Positions 1 through 8,180 of a DNA stretch of 22,500 bases are shown here, in pieces (positions within the stretch are counted from its first letter, which is position 1; each line of letters begins with the position of its first letter). Origin of the DNA: Zygnema cylindricum. Lineage: Eukaryota > Streptophyta > Zygnematophyceae > Zygnematales > Zygnemataceae. The stretch is taken from assembly GCA_037447655.1 (NCBI GenBank), contig JBBHKE010002294.1:1-22500 (forward strand). Direction: 5' to 3'. Both the position numbers and the translations under genes were made by a program. The notes beneath the pieces were generated by a model. That model was not told the DNA's origin. It was given only the letters and a program-made list of their open reading frames with translations, and searched no databases.

Positions 1-1225
1 ATTATGATGTGGCATAAGAGGCTTGGGCATGTGAATCTAGATAAGTTAAGAGAGATGAAAAAAATGGGAGTGGTGGAAGGAATTAAGTTCAGTGAGAGTG
101 ATAATATAAGTGATTGTAGTGGATGTGCTTAAGGTAAACCACACAGATTACACTTTCCTAAAACAACCACTTATAAGGGAGAAAAAATTCTAGATCTAGT
201 ACACACAGATATTTGGGGACCGGCTAAAGTGCCCTCACCGGGGGGGAAGAGATTTATGATGACAATCAGGGATGATTGGTCTCGCTATTCCCGGGTGTAT
301 TTTTTGAAAAACACGTCAGAAGCTTAGGATTGTTTTAGACAATATAAAGCATGGAGTGAAAAAATCCATGAAACTCCAATCAAGAGAGTAAGGAGTGACA
401 ATGGTGGGGAGTATACTTCTAACCAATTTGAGGATTTTTTGAGGGAAGATGGAGTCCAACACCAAAAGACAATTCCAGAAAACCTGGAACAGAATGGGGA
501 AGGTGAAAGGTTAAATAGAACACTAAGTGATAGTGCTAGAAGTATGTTGTTAGATAAGAAGATAGGAAAAAGGTTTTGGGCAGAAGCAATGAACTCTGCT
601 AATTACCTCAAAAATAGAGTTCTTACTTCAGCTATTAAAGATCAAACACCTTATGAGAGATGGACAAGCCGGAAACCAGACATATCTCACTTAAAGGTTT
701 TCGGCAGTCAAGTATTTAGTCTTGATACAGATCGGTCTAATTGGAAGCTAGATCCTAAAGGAAAACCGGGATACTTATTAGGATATGATGAGGATGTTAA
801 AGGATATAGAGTTTATGATCTAAAAAGGGAAGATATAATCTTAGTAAAGCATATAGTATTTATGGATGAAGGAAAGTCTGTGGATCCCTTCAAGTATTCA
901 AAGTCAGTAAGAATCAGATTTGAGTAAGAAAATTCCGATGACATTGAGCTTTCTAACTATCCACGTTTTAGAGAAGATGACATTCTTGCAGGTACGAATC
1001 AGACCGAAAAAGACTTGGCTGTGGAAACTCCAGTAACAACTCTACCTGAAGCGGAAGACGTGGTGGAAATTGATTCGCAATCAAGGGATAGGGTGGAAGC
1101 CGAGATTGTTCGAAAGAATCCACAAGAACCATCTATTCCGGCCTCAGATTTTGAGGGAGGAAGGAGAAGTAGCAAAAGATTGCAAGAAAAGCAGGTTAAC
1201 AACAAGGTAAAAAACTCACTCATCA
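1..1225 (+). pseudogene. copia-1 GAG-pre-integrase and integrase, broken
   Basis: This is the integrase part of the polyprotein, which would insert the cDNA copy into nuclear DNA. Frame 1 is followable throughout. The HHCC zinc-binding head is visible as WHKRLGH (about 10-30) and CSGC (about 115-126). The DDE core keeps its acidic residues: D in LVHTDIWGP, D in RSDNGGEY (about 394-417) and E in NGEGERLNRTL (about 493-525). The segment after 925 is the low-complexity linker, including the RRSSKR stretch common between INT and RT in copia. Stops at 130 (TAA), 325 (TAG) and 925 (TAA) break the frame; most are explainable as single substitutions. The true start lies outside the window. Confidence 0.9.
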
Positions 1226-2004
1226 AGATGAACCTCAGACTTATGGAGAGGCGATGACTTGTCCTGAAAGAAACCGATGGAAGATAACCATCAATGAGGA
1301 GATGGCCTCAATTATGGCAGCCGATACTTGGGAGCTGGTGGACTGTCCACCTAACCAAAAATCAATCGGTTGTAAGTGGGTTTTCAAATTAAAATTGAAT
1401 CCAGATAACACAATCGAGCGCTACAAGGCCCCATTAGTGGCAAAGGGATTTACACAAAAGGAGGGAATTGACTACGAGGAAACCTTTGCCCCGGTCGTCA
1501 AATTTCCCTCCGTCGGCATACTTCTCAGCCTAGCGGCAGCGGAACACATGGAAGTGCACCAGATGGACATCAAGACAGCCTTTTTGCATGGAGAATTAGA
1601 AGAGGAGATCTTTATGCGACAACCAAAAGGGTTTGTGGAGGTAGGAGAGGAGAGTAAGGTATGCTGACAGATTTAATCTCTTTATGGTTTGAAACAGGCG
1701 CCTCGACAGTGGAATAAAAAGCTTGATGAGTTTCTTTTTGGTCTGGGATATATCCGGATCAACTCAGATCACTCAATCTATGTTTTCGAAGATGAGGAAG
1801 GTTTTACATTTATTGCACTTTATGTTGATGATTTGCTTGTTTTAAGTAAATCAATGGAAAAACTTAATAAAGTGAAAACCGATCTTAAAGGGAGATTTGA
1901 AATGAAGGATATGGATGAAGCAAAATATATTTTGGGAATTCAAGTAGAAAGAGACCGAAAAAGAAAGATTATAAGATTGACTCAAAAAGAAGCAATCGGG
2001 AACA
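1226..2004 (+). pseudogene. copia-1 reverse transcriptase, broken
   Basis: This is the RNA-dependent DNA polymerase region of the polyprotein. It runs in frame 3 from the EPQTYGEAM entry motif (about 1226-1256), through CKWVFKLKLN, motif A HQMDIKTAFLHG (about 1560) and SLYGLKQAPRQW, to the YVDD active site (about 1825). All three catalytic aspartates are present. Two stops sit close together at 1665 (TGA, where Arg is expected) and 1674 (TAA, where Lys is expected). A frame change near 1226 separates it from the integrase, and another near 2000 moves the reading to frame 1. Decay looks modest apart from these lesions. Confidence 0.9.
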
Positions 2005-2817
2005 TTGCTTGAAATTTTTCAAATGGATAAAGCTAATAGTTATACAACTCCAATGGAGTTGAAGAAGGGAAGTGAGGGGAGTGAGGAAGAAGGAGTCATA
2101 GTCTTAGACGAGGAATTATCTCCTGAAGAACATAAGTTCATGCAGACTATTCCTTACAGGCAAGTAGTCGGAAGTCTAATCTATTTTATGAATTGTACAC
2201 GGCCGGATTTAGCTGCTGCTGTAGGAGTGCTGAGTAGAAGTCTAAATGCTCCCACTAAGAGGGATTGGGAGGCAGCTAAGAGAGTCCTTAGACATTTTAT
2301 AGGAACTAGGGATCTATGGTTGCATTCGGGTGGGGAGAATACTGATATCACTACTTGGAGTGATGCCACTTATGGTGATGCTCGGATGAGGAGATGCACT
2401 TCTGGATATGTATTATATGTGAGTGATGGGGCTTGCTGTTGGAGTAGCAAACAACAAAAAGTTATTGCTCAGTCCACCATGGAGGCTGAGTATATGGCCT
2501 CTTGCTCTGCTGTAAAAGAATTGATGTGGGTCAAGTCTTTGCTTCGTGAGCTTGGTCACCTTAAGAGTGGTGTGCATAAAATATTTTGTGATAATGAGGC
2601 AGCAATCGCTATTTCTTCCAATCCTAAACATCATTTTAAAGCTAAACACATGGACAATAGATTCAGCTTTGTTAGAGAGAAAGTAGAAAACAAAATAATC
2701 AGTTTAGAGTACTGACCAGATAGTGAGATGGTAGCAGATATGATGACCAAACCTGTGCCTTCCCTTAAGCTAATTTTCTGCAAGGAGAAGTGTGGTCTGA
2801 AATTAAAGATTGACTAG
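2005..2817 (+). pseudogene. copia-1 RT C-terminus and RNase H, broken
   Basis: This is the end of the polyprotein: the RT connection region followed by RNase H, which degrades the RNA template. Frame 1 shows YRQVVGSLIYFMNCTRPDLA (about 2155-2215), then the RNase H acidic residues in WSDATYG, STMEAEYMA and FCDNEAAIAIS, and the conserved C-terminal basic/His region KAKHMD. A TGA at 2713 interrupts it, after which the same frame continues to a natural-looking TAG at 2815 with the ADMMTKPVP motif typical of the copia C-terminus. The RNase H catalytic residues look intact. Confidence 0.9.
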
Positions 2818-2818
2818 A

Positions 2819-2830
2819 AAATAAGGGGAG
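2819..2830 (+). other. copia-1 polypurine tract
   Basis: The purine-rich stretch AAATAAGGGGAG sits directly before the TG of the LTR at 2831, the position where plus-strand DNA synthesis is primed in LTR retrotransposons. Confidence 0.75.
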
Positions 2831-2934
2831 TGTAGAAATTAATGGTCTCTTTAAAGTATTTTCTAGATCTAAATAGAAATATAGAAAGAAGCCGAGGCAG
2901 TCTACCTCTAACTTCTCTCTTCAACTCTCAAACT
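2831..2934 (+). repeat. copia-1 3' LTR, 5' portion
   Basis: The LTR begins TGTAGAAATT immediately after the polypurine tract. Only about 104 bp are contiguous, because LTR-A is inserted at 2935. The rest of this LTR should resume at 3907, but its end cannot be recognised without a second copy. Confidence 0.6.
2930..2934. repeat. left target-site duplication of LTR-A copy 1
   Basis: AAACT, identical to 3902-3906 on the other side of the solo LTR; 5 bp is the standard duplication length for plant LTR elements. Confidence 0.8.
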
Positions 2935-3063
2935 TGTCGCAGTCATTGAGAAGTAGGAGAGGAAGCTAGAGCCATGGCTACCTAGGCTATCCAGAGGTTT
3001 ACGGGAAATATATATATTAGTTTATTTACCGTTGGGTTATTTACTAAAAGAATATGTGTTTTC

Positions 3064-3135
3064 CCCAGGATTTGATCCTGGTACCTGCCGGACGGTAAGC
3101 TGCCGGTAGCCGGTAGCCTTAACCGTTAAGTCTAG
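3064..3135 (-). other. tRNA-like sequence within LTR-A
   Basis: On the minus strand this stretch reads like a degenerate tRNA head. A D-arm-like TTAACGGTTAAGGC is followed about 40 bases later by GGATCAAATCC, a near match to the pol III B box, inside a T-arm-like stem CCAGGAT/ATCCTGG. The corresponding place in LTR-A copy 2 (about 10144-10210) keeps GATCAAATCC but loses the stem. It could be an old SINE fragment captured by the LTR or a chance resemblance. Confidence 0.3.
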
Positions 3136-3410
3136 AAATAGTGTTACGTATTATAGGGTTTGATAATTACTTAAATATTAATACATAGGATAGTTCATTT
3201 AAATGAAACAGTTTTACGGGAGACATAGATCCAGTAATGTAAAAGTACGGATAAGAAACGAATACCGCGCATTTATTTCTTTAACGAAACAAATACCTCG
3301 CATGTATTTATTACGGCTACGATTTAATGTGAATTTAATCCGACGGCCGGAATTAACGTCGAGATCGCGGAAGAGAATTTCGGCGGTTTGTGGTCATCGC
3401 CACATCGGAT

Positions 3411-3420
3411 GACACGTGGC
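3411..3420 (+). promoter_or_regulatory. G-box/ABRE-like GACACGTGGC in LTR-A copy 1
   Basis: ACACGTGGC matches the G-box/ABRE core bound by plant bZIP factors. It is conserved at the matching position of LTR-A copy 2 (10472-10481), although most surrounding bases differ. That conservation fits an LTR promoter element; activity is inferred only. Confidence 0.4.
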
Positions 3421-3501
3421 GAAATTACATTGGATCGTGGTATCTCCGGAGATTACTGCACCGAATCCGGATATGACATGTGTCGACATTTAGGCCATGT
3501 C

Positions 3502-3576
3502 GTACAATGGTCGTACAGAAAGTACACCGGCAGCTGTACTTTTGTGTACGGAAGTGTACTCGGATTGGCTCCGTAC
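3502..3576. promoter_or_regulatory. cluster of seven GTAC motifs
   Basis: GTAC occurs at 3502, 3513, 3522, 3536, 3546, 3556 and 3573, seven times in 75 bp where chance predicts less than one. Spacing is 9 to 17 bp, several near one helical turn. Two sites sit in an inverted repeat, AAAGTACA (3519-3526) and TGTACTTT (3535-3542). GTAC is the core bound by plant SBP-box (SPL) proteins and by copper-response regulators. Function is inferred. Confidence 0.4.
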
Positions 3577-3901
3577 ATCAGTAGATAAAGTCTGTGAGTG
3601 AGATAGGACTTAGAAAAATTAGGAGATAGGACCCTCTCTCCCAGAGAGCTTCTGTACAAAAGGTCAACTTTGACCCTCCATAACTTACTGCTCAGGGGAG
3701 CAAATTCAAAGATTCTTTATGCTATCGACTCAATGGAGTCTTGCCTTCACACGGGTGAAGTTAGTTAGGTTTTTGTTTGCCAAGGTGGTAGTTGTTCTTG
3801 CTGAAACACAAAGGGGTCAGGGTTATCCTAGAGGCTTCTTGGAAGCTGTTCACTCTGAGGACTTATGGAGGTCTCACGGTTTCAGGTTGTAGACGACTAC
3901 A

Positions 3902-3906
3902 AAACT
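3902..3906. repeat. right target-site duplication of LTR-A copy 1
   Basis: AAACT, directly following the CA end of the solo LTR at 3900-3901 and identical to 2930-2934. Confidence 0.8.
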
Positions 3907-4423
3907 CGCGCCAATTGAAAACCTTTACAAAATAGTGACGGTTTTAGATGTCTAGCTACTTGTGGCATCGTAGATGTTTACGGTTTGTGACATTTTGACG
4001 TCACGTTCAAATTATGACAGCGTCGGCTTCACAAATTCTAAAACTTTCCGCCATATTTTCCCGATTTTGTTTTTTAGTCTTTTTTCACTCTACTTGCCAT
4101 CAAAATACGCCCAAAGATAGTCAAAAGAAATCATTTTTAGAGATCTTTCATTTGCTACCATTATTGACGTTTTTCATTGCAAGAATTGTGAGATAGACGG
4201 GGTAGTGGGAGAGTGAGAGAGAGTGGCAATTTCATGGTTTTCGCTTTTGGGAAATGACGTCCGTTCGTTGAGAACCCCTCCACGGCCCCTGTACGGAAAA
4301 AAACGCACGGAATAAAGTCACGCACAGGCTGGAAACGTGCAGTGGGTTTTTTTTTTGGTACTCCACGCACAAAAATTGTCAAAAACTTCCGACACGTGCA
4401 TCAACATCGGCCTATTCGCTCAC

Positions 4424-4484
4424 CTCATGGAACTTTATTTAAAACCACCTGGCGAGGTGATTTTATATAAAGTTTGAAGATGAG
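4424..4484. repeat. nested imperfect hairpin
   Basis: The arms AACTTTATTTAAAA (4431-4444) and TTTTATATAAAGTT (4461-4474) pair with one mismatch. Inside them CACCT and AGGTG (4446-4450 and 4455-4459) pair around a GGCG loop, and outside them CTCAT (4424-4428) pairs with ATGAG (4480-4484). The whole can fold into one stem of about 24 pairs. It may be a relic of a small inverted-repeat element or a structured transcript; the sequence alone does not say which. Confidence 0.55.
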
Positions 4485-5055
4485 CTGGAAGGATGCAAAA
4501 GTGGGTCGAAACGTGCTAGACGACAAACTGCATCGCGCTAGACGAAAAATTGCAGTACATATAAAGTTTCCAGGTAACACAACTTGTAAAGTGGTAATTT
4601 CAATTTTTTGGTATTGTTGCAGATTTAAAAGTTTTTTTCTAAGTTATAGAGGAAAACGACAAAAAATAACTGTAACTTTATCACATGGGAAAGTGCCCTT
4701 AGTTTGAATCGATTGGTAACCGAGGCTTAAAATTAATTGGACGAACTGTGTACCAAGTCTTTCCTTTATTTCAAACTGTAGCCTCGAACACTATTTTGTA
4801 CAAACTTTAATTTTAAGTACAACGTCGAAGTGCAGAAGTAAGCACCATACTTGGAAAAATGACGAAGCCCTATATCCTGGGGTATTTTCACCATTATCCA
4901 CAAGTGAGCAGGCGCGATCGAATGTGCCTCTCCTTTCGATCTCCTTGATAACAAGTGACTATGTTCAAAATTGTCTATCTAAGAGTGAAATCAAAAATAG
5001 TTACGACTTACGTGGAACGAGTAGACTATTCAAGCATGTGATACGAAACCGATAT

Positions 5056-5130
5056 TTAGGTTGGTGGCACAATGGTTAGTAAGCTACCGGTTTTATTTAG
5101 AGGTTTCACGTTAGAGTGGCCGCCAAGGCA
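5056..5130 (+). other. tRNA-related SINE-like head
   Basis: TGGCACAATGG at 5065-5075 fits the pol III A-box consensus. At 5109-5119, 44 bases on, is a degenerate B box (GTTAGAGTGG where GTTCGAGTCC is expected), the tRNA spacing. The intervening text resembles plant tRNA-derived SINE heads. The body and the tail after it are not recognisable and I see no clear target duplication. Confidence 0.35.
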
Positions 5131-5389
5131 TTGCACTTTAACCCTCAAATTTTGCGAATCTGTACATGGTATAAAGATTTAAACAGGTTGCTGCTACCAT
5201 TACAATGCAAGGTTGCAGAGTTTTAGGTGTCACGCTTGCCTTAGATAAAACACCTTGTCTACTCCACGTGACAATTTATTTGCTAACACATCTCTCTAAT
5301 TACCCGTAAAGCATAAAAAAAAACACATGGTTAGAAAGTTCTCGTCAAAAGTGCATGAAAAGATTATCACACTTTGCAAAGTTGATTCT

Positions 5390-6460
5390 TCGATTGTACC
5401 GATACACGTTTCAATACACGTTTCATGGCTTTCTAGTGAACCTTCATCGGCGCATTACAATATCGGCTAACGATTGAAACTTACGCCGCCGATATGTCAG
5501 GCCTTGTACCTACACTGAGGTGCATCAAACTTCTGATTGTTTCTTCATACCGAACAGCAACATCCAATTCCTTCTCAAATTTCTGAATTTGCATTTTCGG
5601 ATCAAAGGTGTAGAAACATGTTTTGCATTCAACATTGCAAATCGTGTCAAAACTTCCCTCCAATACTGAGCCTGGCTCAATTTAATGTCACCATTAGGGT
5701 GACGAATCACCTCAATCCCCAAAATGTATCGCAAATCTCCCAAATAGGTCACCTTCAAATGAAGGCGCGAATAAGCCTTTAGTTCATTGATTTTCTGCAG
5801 ACCGTCAAAAGTCATCAGAAAATTGTCAACATAAACTGAGAAGATAATTTGATTTTCTCCTTCCCCCTTAATATAAACTCCTGAATTTGAGGCAGTTTGG
5901 ACAAATCCAAATTCAGTAAGTACGGATTGTTAGCGTAATTACCAAGAACGAGGCGCCTATTTGAAGTCATGAAGAGACTTTCACATCTGCCATACCTTCC
6001 CTTCTTTCGACATAACTCCTTTTAGAACCTTCATGTAGACTTCTTCTTCAAGTTTGCCATTTAAGAACGCCGTTTCCACATATATTTGATGGATGTGCTT
6101 TTTTCCAGCTGTCGCAATCGTCACAATCATCCGTAAAGTCGCCACAATCATCTGTAAAGAATCGAATTTTACTACAAGGGCACATCTCTCGGTGTATTCA
6201 ACTCTTTCTCGTTGCTGAAATCCTTTGCAAACTAACGTAGCCTTATATTTAATCACCTCTCCGGAAGCACTTGTTTTGGTCTTAAAGACCCACTTCGCGT
6301 CAATCGCCTTCTTCCCCTCCGGTAAATCTACTTCCTCGAATGTACCGTTTTACAATGGACTTGAATTCTCTTTTCCAAGCCAGTTGCCATTTTGACTTCC
6401 AATCTTGTGAATTTCTCGCTTCCGTATAAGATTGAGGGTCACCGGCGGAATTTTCACTAA
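5390..6460 (-). pseudogene. copia-2 reverse transcriptase region, broken
   Basis: From GDPQSYTEARNS (about 6430) the minus strand passes KWVFKTKT and IKYKATLVCKGFQQ (about 6250), motif A near 6085, the SLYG region and YVDN near 5830, then YILGIEVIRHP, and ends with a GTRPDIS block near 5490 and traces to about 5390. Two catalytic positions are altered: motif A reads HQIYVETAFLNG, with Tyr for Asp at 6080-6082, and the YVDD box reads YVDN (5822-5824). A 21-bp tandem duplication lies at 6122-6163. Frameshifts occur near 6340, 5960 and 5620. Even without the stops this RT would probably be inactive. Confidence 0.88.
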
Positions 6461-7760
6461 GTGATTGTTAGAGGAGGAGATCCTCCTCTCTCACCGCCGA
6501 AACAAAGTGGTGAGTATTTTTGACATTTCCCTATTTTTATCATACGACAAGCGTTTTCTTCCCCTTGTATCTTCAGTACTCCGTAATGGAACATCTTGTT
6601 CAACATTCGGTTCCATTTCAGTCACACTCGGCAAACTAGATTTATAATTTTGAGAATTTTGAGATGCCGCAAACATTCAGGAAATGACACTTCGAGATTC
6701 AATGTCAATGTCCCCAATCCTTAATGTCCAATTTTCTTTTCCCCCTCTTAACATTAGACCCCGACTCAGGTTCATTTTCGGAATTCAATCCTTCAATGTT
6801 CGGAAATCGAGCGATTTCGTCTTCTTCGAGAAAATCAAGATTTTTGTGAATTTTTGCTGATCCTTCGATTGCCGATTTTAAGACTTCATAGAAATCAACA
6901 TTCCGGGATTCAATAATTATATGATTAACCGGATCATATATTCGATATAGATTTCTTTTCGAACTATAGCCGACGAAAATTCCTGTCCAACTCCTTGCCG
7001 CAAATTTTCCTCCTCTTTTGTAATTCCACATCAATGGTAGCTTGGAATCCCCAAATCCGAAGGTGATGAAGTGTCGGTTTTCTGCTCTACCATATTTTAT
7101 GAGGAGTCTTATCACCTGAAATTGAAGTAAGACGCTGATTACAAATGTAATTGGCGGTCAAAATCGCATCACCCCAAAGTGACATTGAGTGACCAGATGC
7201 GTGCACTATGGAGCGTACCATTTCTTGTAATGTCCAATTCTTTTGTTTGGCAACTCCATTGAATTCCAGGGAGTAATAATCCGTCAACTGATGCTCAATT
7301 CCCTGTTCTCGAGAACATCCATCAAACGCGATAAATTCACCACCATTGTCCGATCGAATTGATTTCAATTTTCTTTCGCATTGTCTCTTTGCCATGACAT
7401 GCCACTCTTTAAATCTTTCAAGAACTTCAGATTTTGACCTCGAAAAGATTATCCAGGAAAATTGTGAGTAATCATCTACTATCACTATTACAAATCTATT
7501 TCCCCCAATTCACTCTGGTTTAATGTGTCTGCATAAATCTACATTGACCAATTCAAGGGGTTTTTCAGATCTGAATTTTGATTCTTTAGCTAAGTGAAGC
7601 TTCAAAATTTGCCTCTTTTGGCTGCACCTTTCGCATCCAATTACTTTTCCTCGCGATGTCAAATCCAAACCTCTCGCACATCCCACTTTAATTATTCGCC
7701 TTAAGCTACCCTAGGATGTGTGGCACAACCGATGGTGCTTAAGGGTTAAATCACCCGTAA
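6461..7760 (-). pseudogene. copia-2 GAG-pre-integrase, integrase and linker, broken
   Basis: The minus strand starts with HHRLCHTS (about 7735) and a CX2C pair, the zinc-binding head, then DLC (about 7535), RSDNGGEF (about 7340) and a C-terminal region with GIFVGYSSKRNLYRIYDP (about 6985-6930). The catalytic glutamate expected in the NGVAER motif is Lys (7246-7248). Stops lie at 7711-7713 and 7510-7512 and a frame change near 7100. The acidic Ser-rich linker runs through 6900-6700 and fades before the RT entry motif. The domain order and spacing are normal for copia. Confidence 0.88.
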
Positions 7761-8177
7761 GTTCCGAAATCAAATTAATGAAACAATCCGATTTATTCTA
7801 CGATATCGGTGTGGTGCCAAATTAGCCGACTATGCAAATTTTTTGTCACCTCTCCTTCACCAATGACAACTCCTTTCAAATTTTTAATTTGTATACGTCA
7901 CCAAGTGCAAGTACACTTCCACCCGCGCATTGAATTTGAGATACAAATAGGAGATATACAAATCCGTCTGGAATGTAAGAAACATTCACTAGACGAGCTT
8001 TGTCAAGCGTTTTGTACCATCAAAACGATAAGTAGGTAGGTCAATTCGGACCGTGCCTACTTTTCCAACCGTAATAACTTGCCCACTTTCCACTGTGATT
8101 AGTTTAAGAATCGTCAATTACCGCAAATCATTAATTAGAGTTACATCGGTACAAACGTGATGAGATGCTCCAGAGGC
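7761..8177 (-). pseudogene. copia-2 aspartic protease region, broken
   Basis: On the minus strand an SGASHHVCTD motif (about 8174-8145) marks the retroviral-type aspartic protease, followed by GQVITVGKVGTV and, after adjacent stops near 7990, an NVSYIPD...VSQIQCAGG stretch that leads to the integrase head. The residue at the catalytic Asp position is Ala (8175-8177). That codon lies right at the junction with copia-3b, so the change may be a junction effect rather than a point mutation. Gag and the LTR are missing upstream. Confidence 0.75.
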
Positions 8178-8180
8178 AAG

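Larger units (their letters stand above)
1..2934 (+). mobile_element. Ty1/copia retrotransposon copia-1, left end outside window
   Basis: This is a decayed copia element in the order GAG-pre-integrase, integrase, linker, reverse transcriptase, RNase H, polypurine tract, LTR start. The 5' LTR, gag and protease lie left of the window. It differs clearly from the other copia families here: its RNase H region and LTR do not match theirs. Coding is spread over two frames, with in-frame stops at 130, 325, 925, 1665, 1674 and 2713 and frame changes near 1226 and 2000. The 3' LTR begins at 2831 and is interrupted at 2935 by another LTR. The element cannot encode a polyprotein now. Confidence 0.95.
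2935..3901 (+). mobile_element. solo LTR, family LTR-A, copy 1
   Basis: This 967-bp segment starts TGTCGCAGTC, ends GACTACA, and is flanked on both sides by AAACT (2930-2934 and 3902-3906), a perfect 5-bp target duplication. No internal coding region is attached, so it is best read as a solo LTR left by recombination between two LTRs. A diverged copy at 10037 to about 10972 shares landmarks in the same order: the start, a CCATGG-centred block, GGATTTGATC, GACACGTGGC, and a block around GCAGGGGAGCAAATTC. The superfamily is unknown; the length would suit gypsy or copia. It carries regulatory-looking motifs noted separately. Confidence 0.8.
3907..5390. other. non-genic stretch between retroelements
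   Basis: I see no credible coding region here: the open frames are short, without family motifs. The first part probably continues the interrupted copia-1 LTR, but its end is not recognisable. The stretch holds a hairpin at 4424-4484, a G-box (ACACGTGC near 4393), a TATA-like run near 4463 and a tRNA-related SINE-like head near 5056. The rest is AT-rich sequence without visible repeats. Confidence 0.5.
5390..8177 (-). mobile_element. Ty1/copia retrotransposon copia-2, truncated both ends
   Basis: Read from right to left, the minus strand holds protease, GAG-pre-integrase, integrase, linker and RT, and fades within the RT-RNase H connection near 5390. No LTR, PBS or gag is seen. Its RT and linker resemble copia-3 more than copia-1, with shared motifs such as SYTEA, a KWVFKTKT block and the IKYKA stretch, but it is a distinct family. 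It has several stops and frameshifts. The right end coincides with the start of copia-3b at 8181, in opposite orientation. Confidence 0.9.

Noticed and set aside
3203-3659. Short open frames on both strands in LTR-A copy 1
   Set aside because: They lie inside the solo LTR, lack motifs, and are not conserved in LTR-A copy 2.
4014-4707. Short open frames in the 4.0-4.7 kb region
   Set aside because: They are 60-77 codons with no recognisable motif or supporting context.
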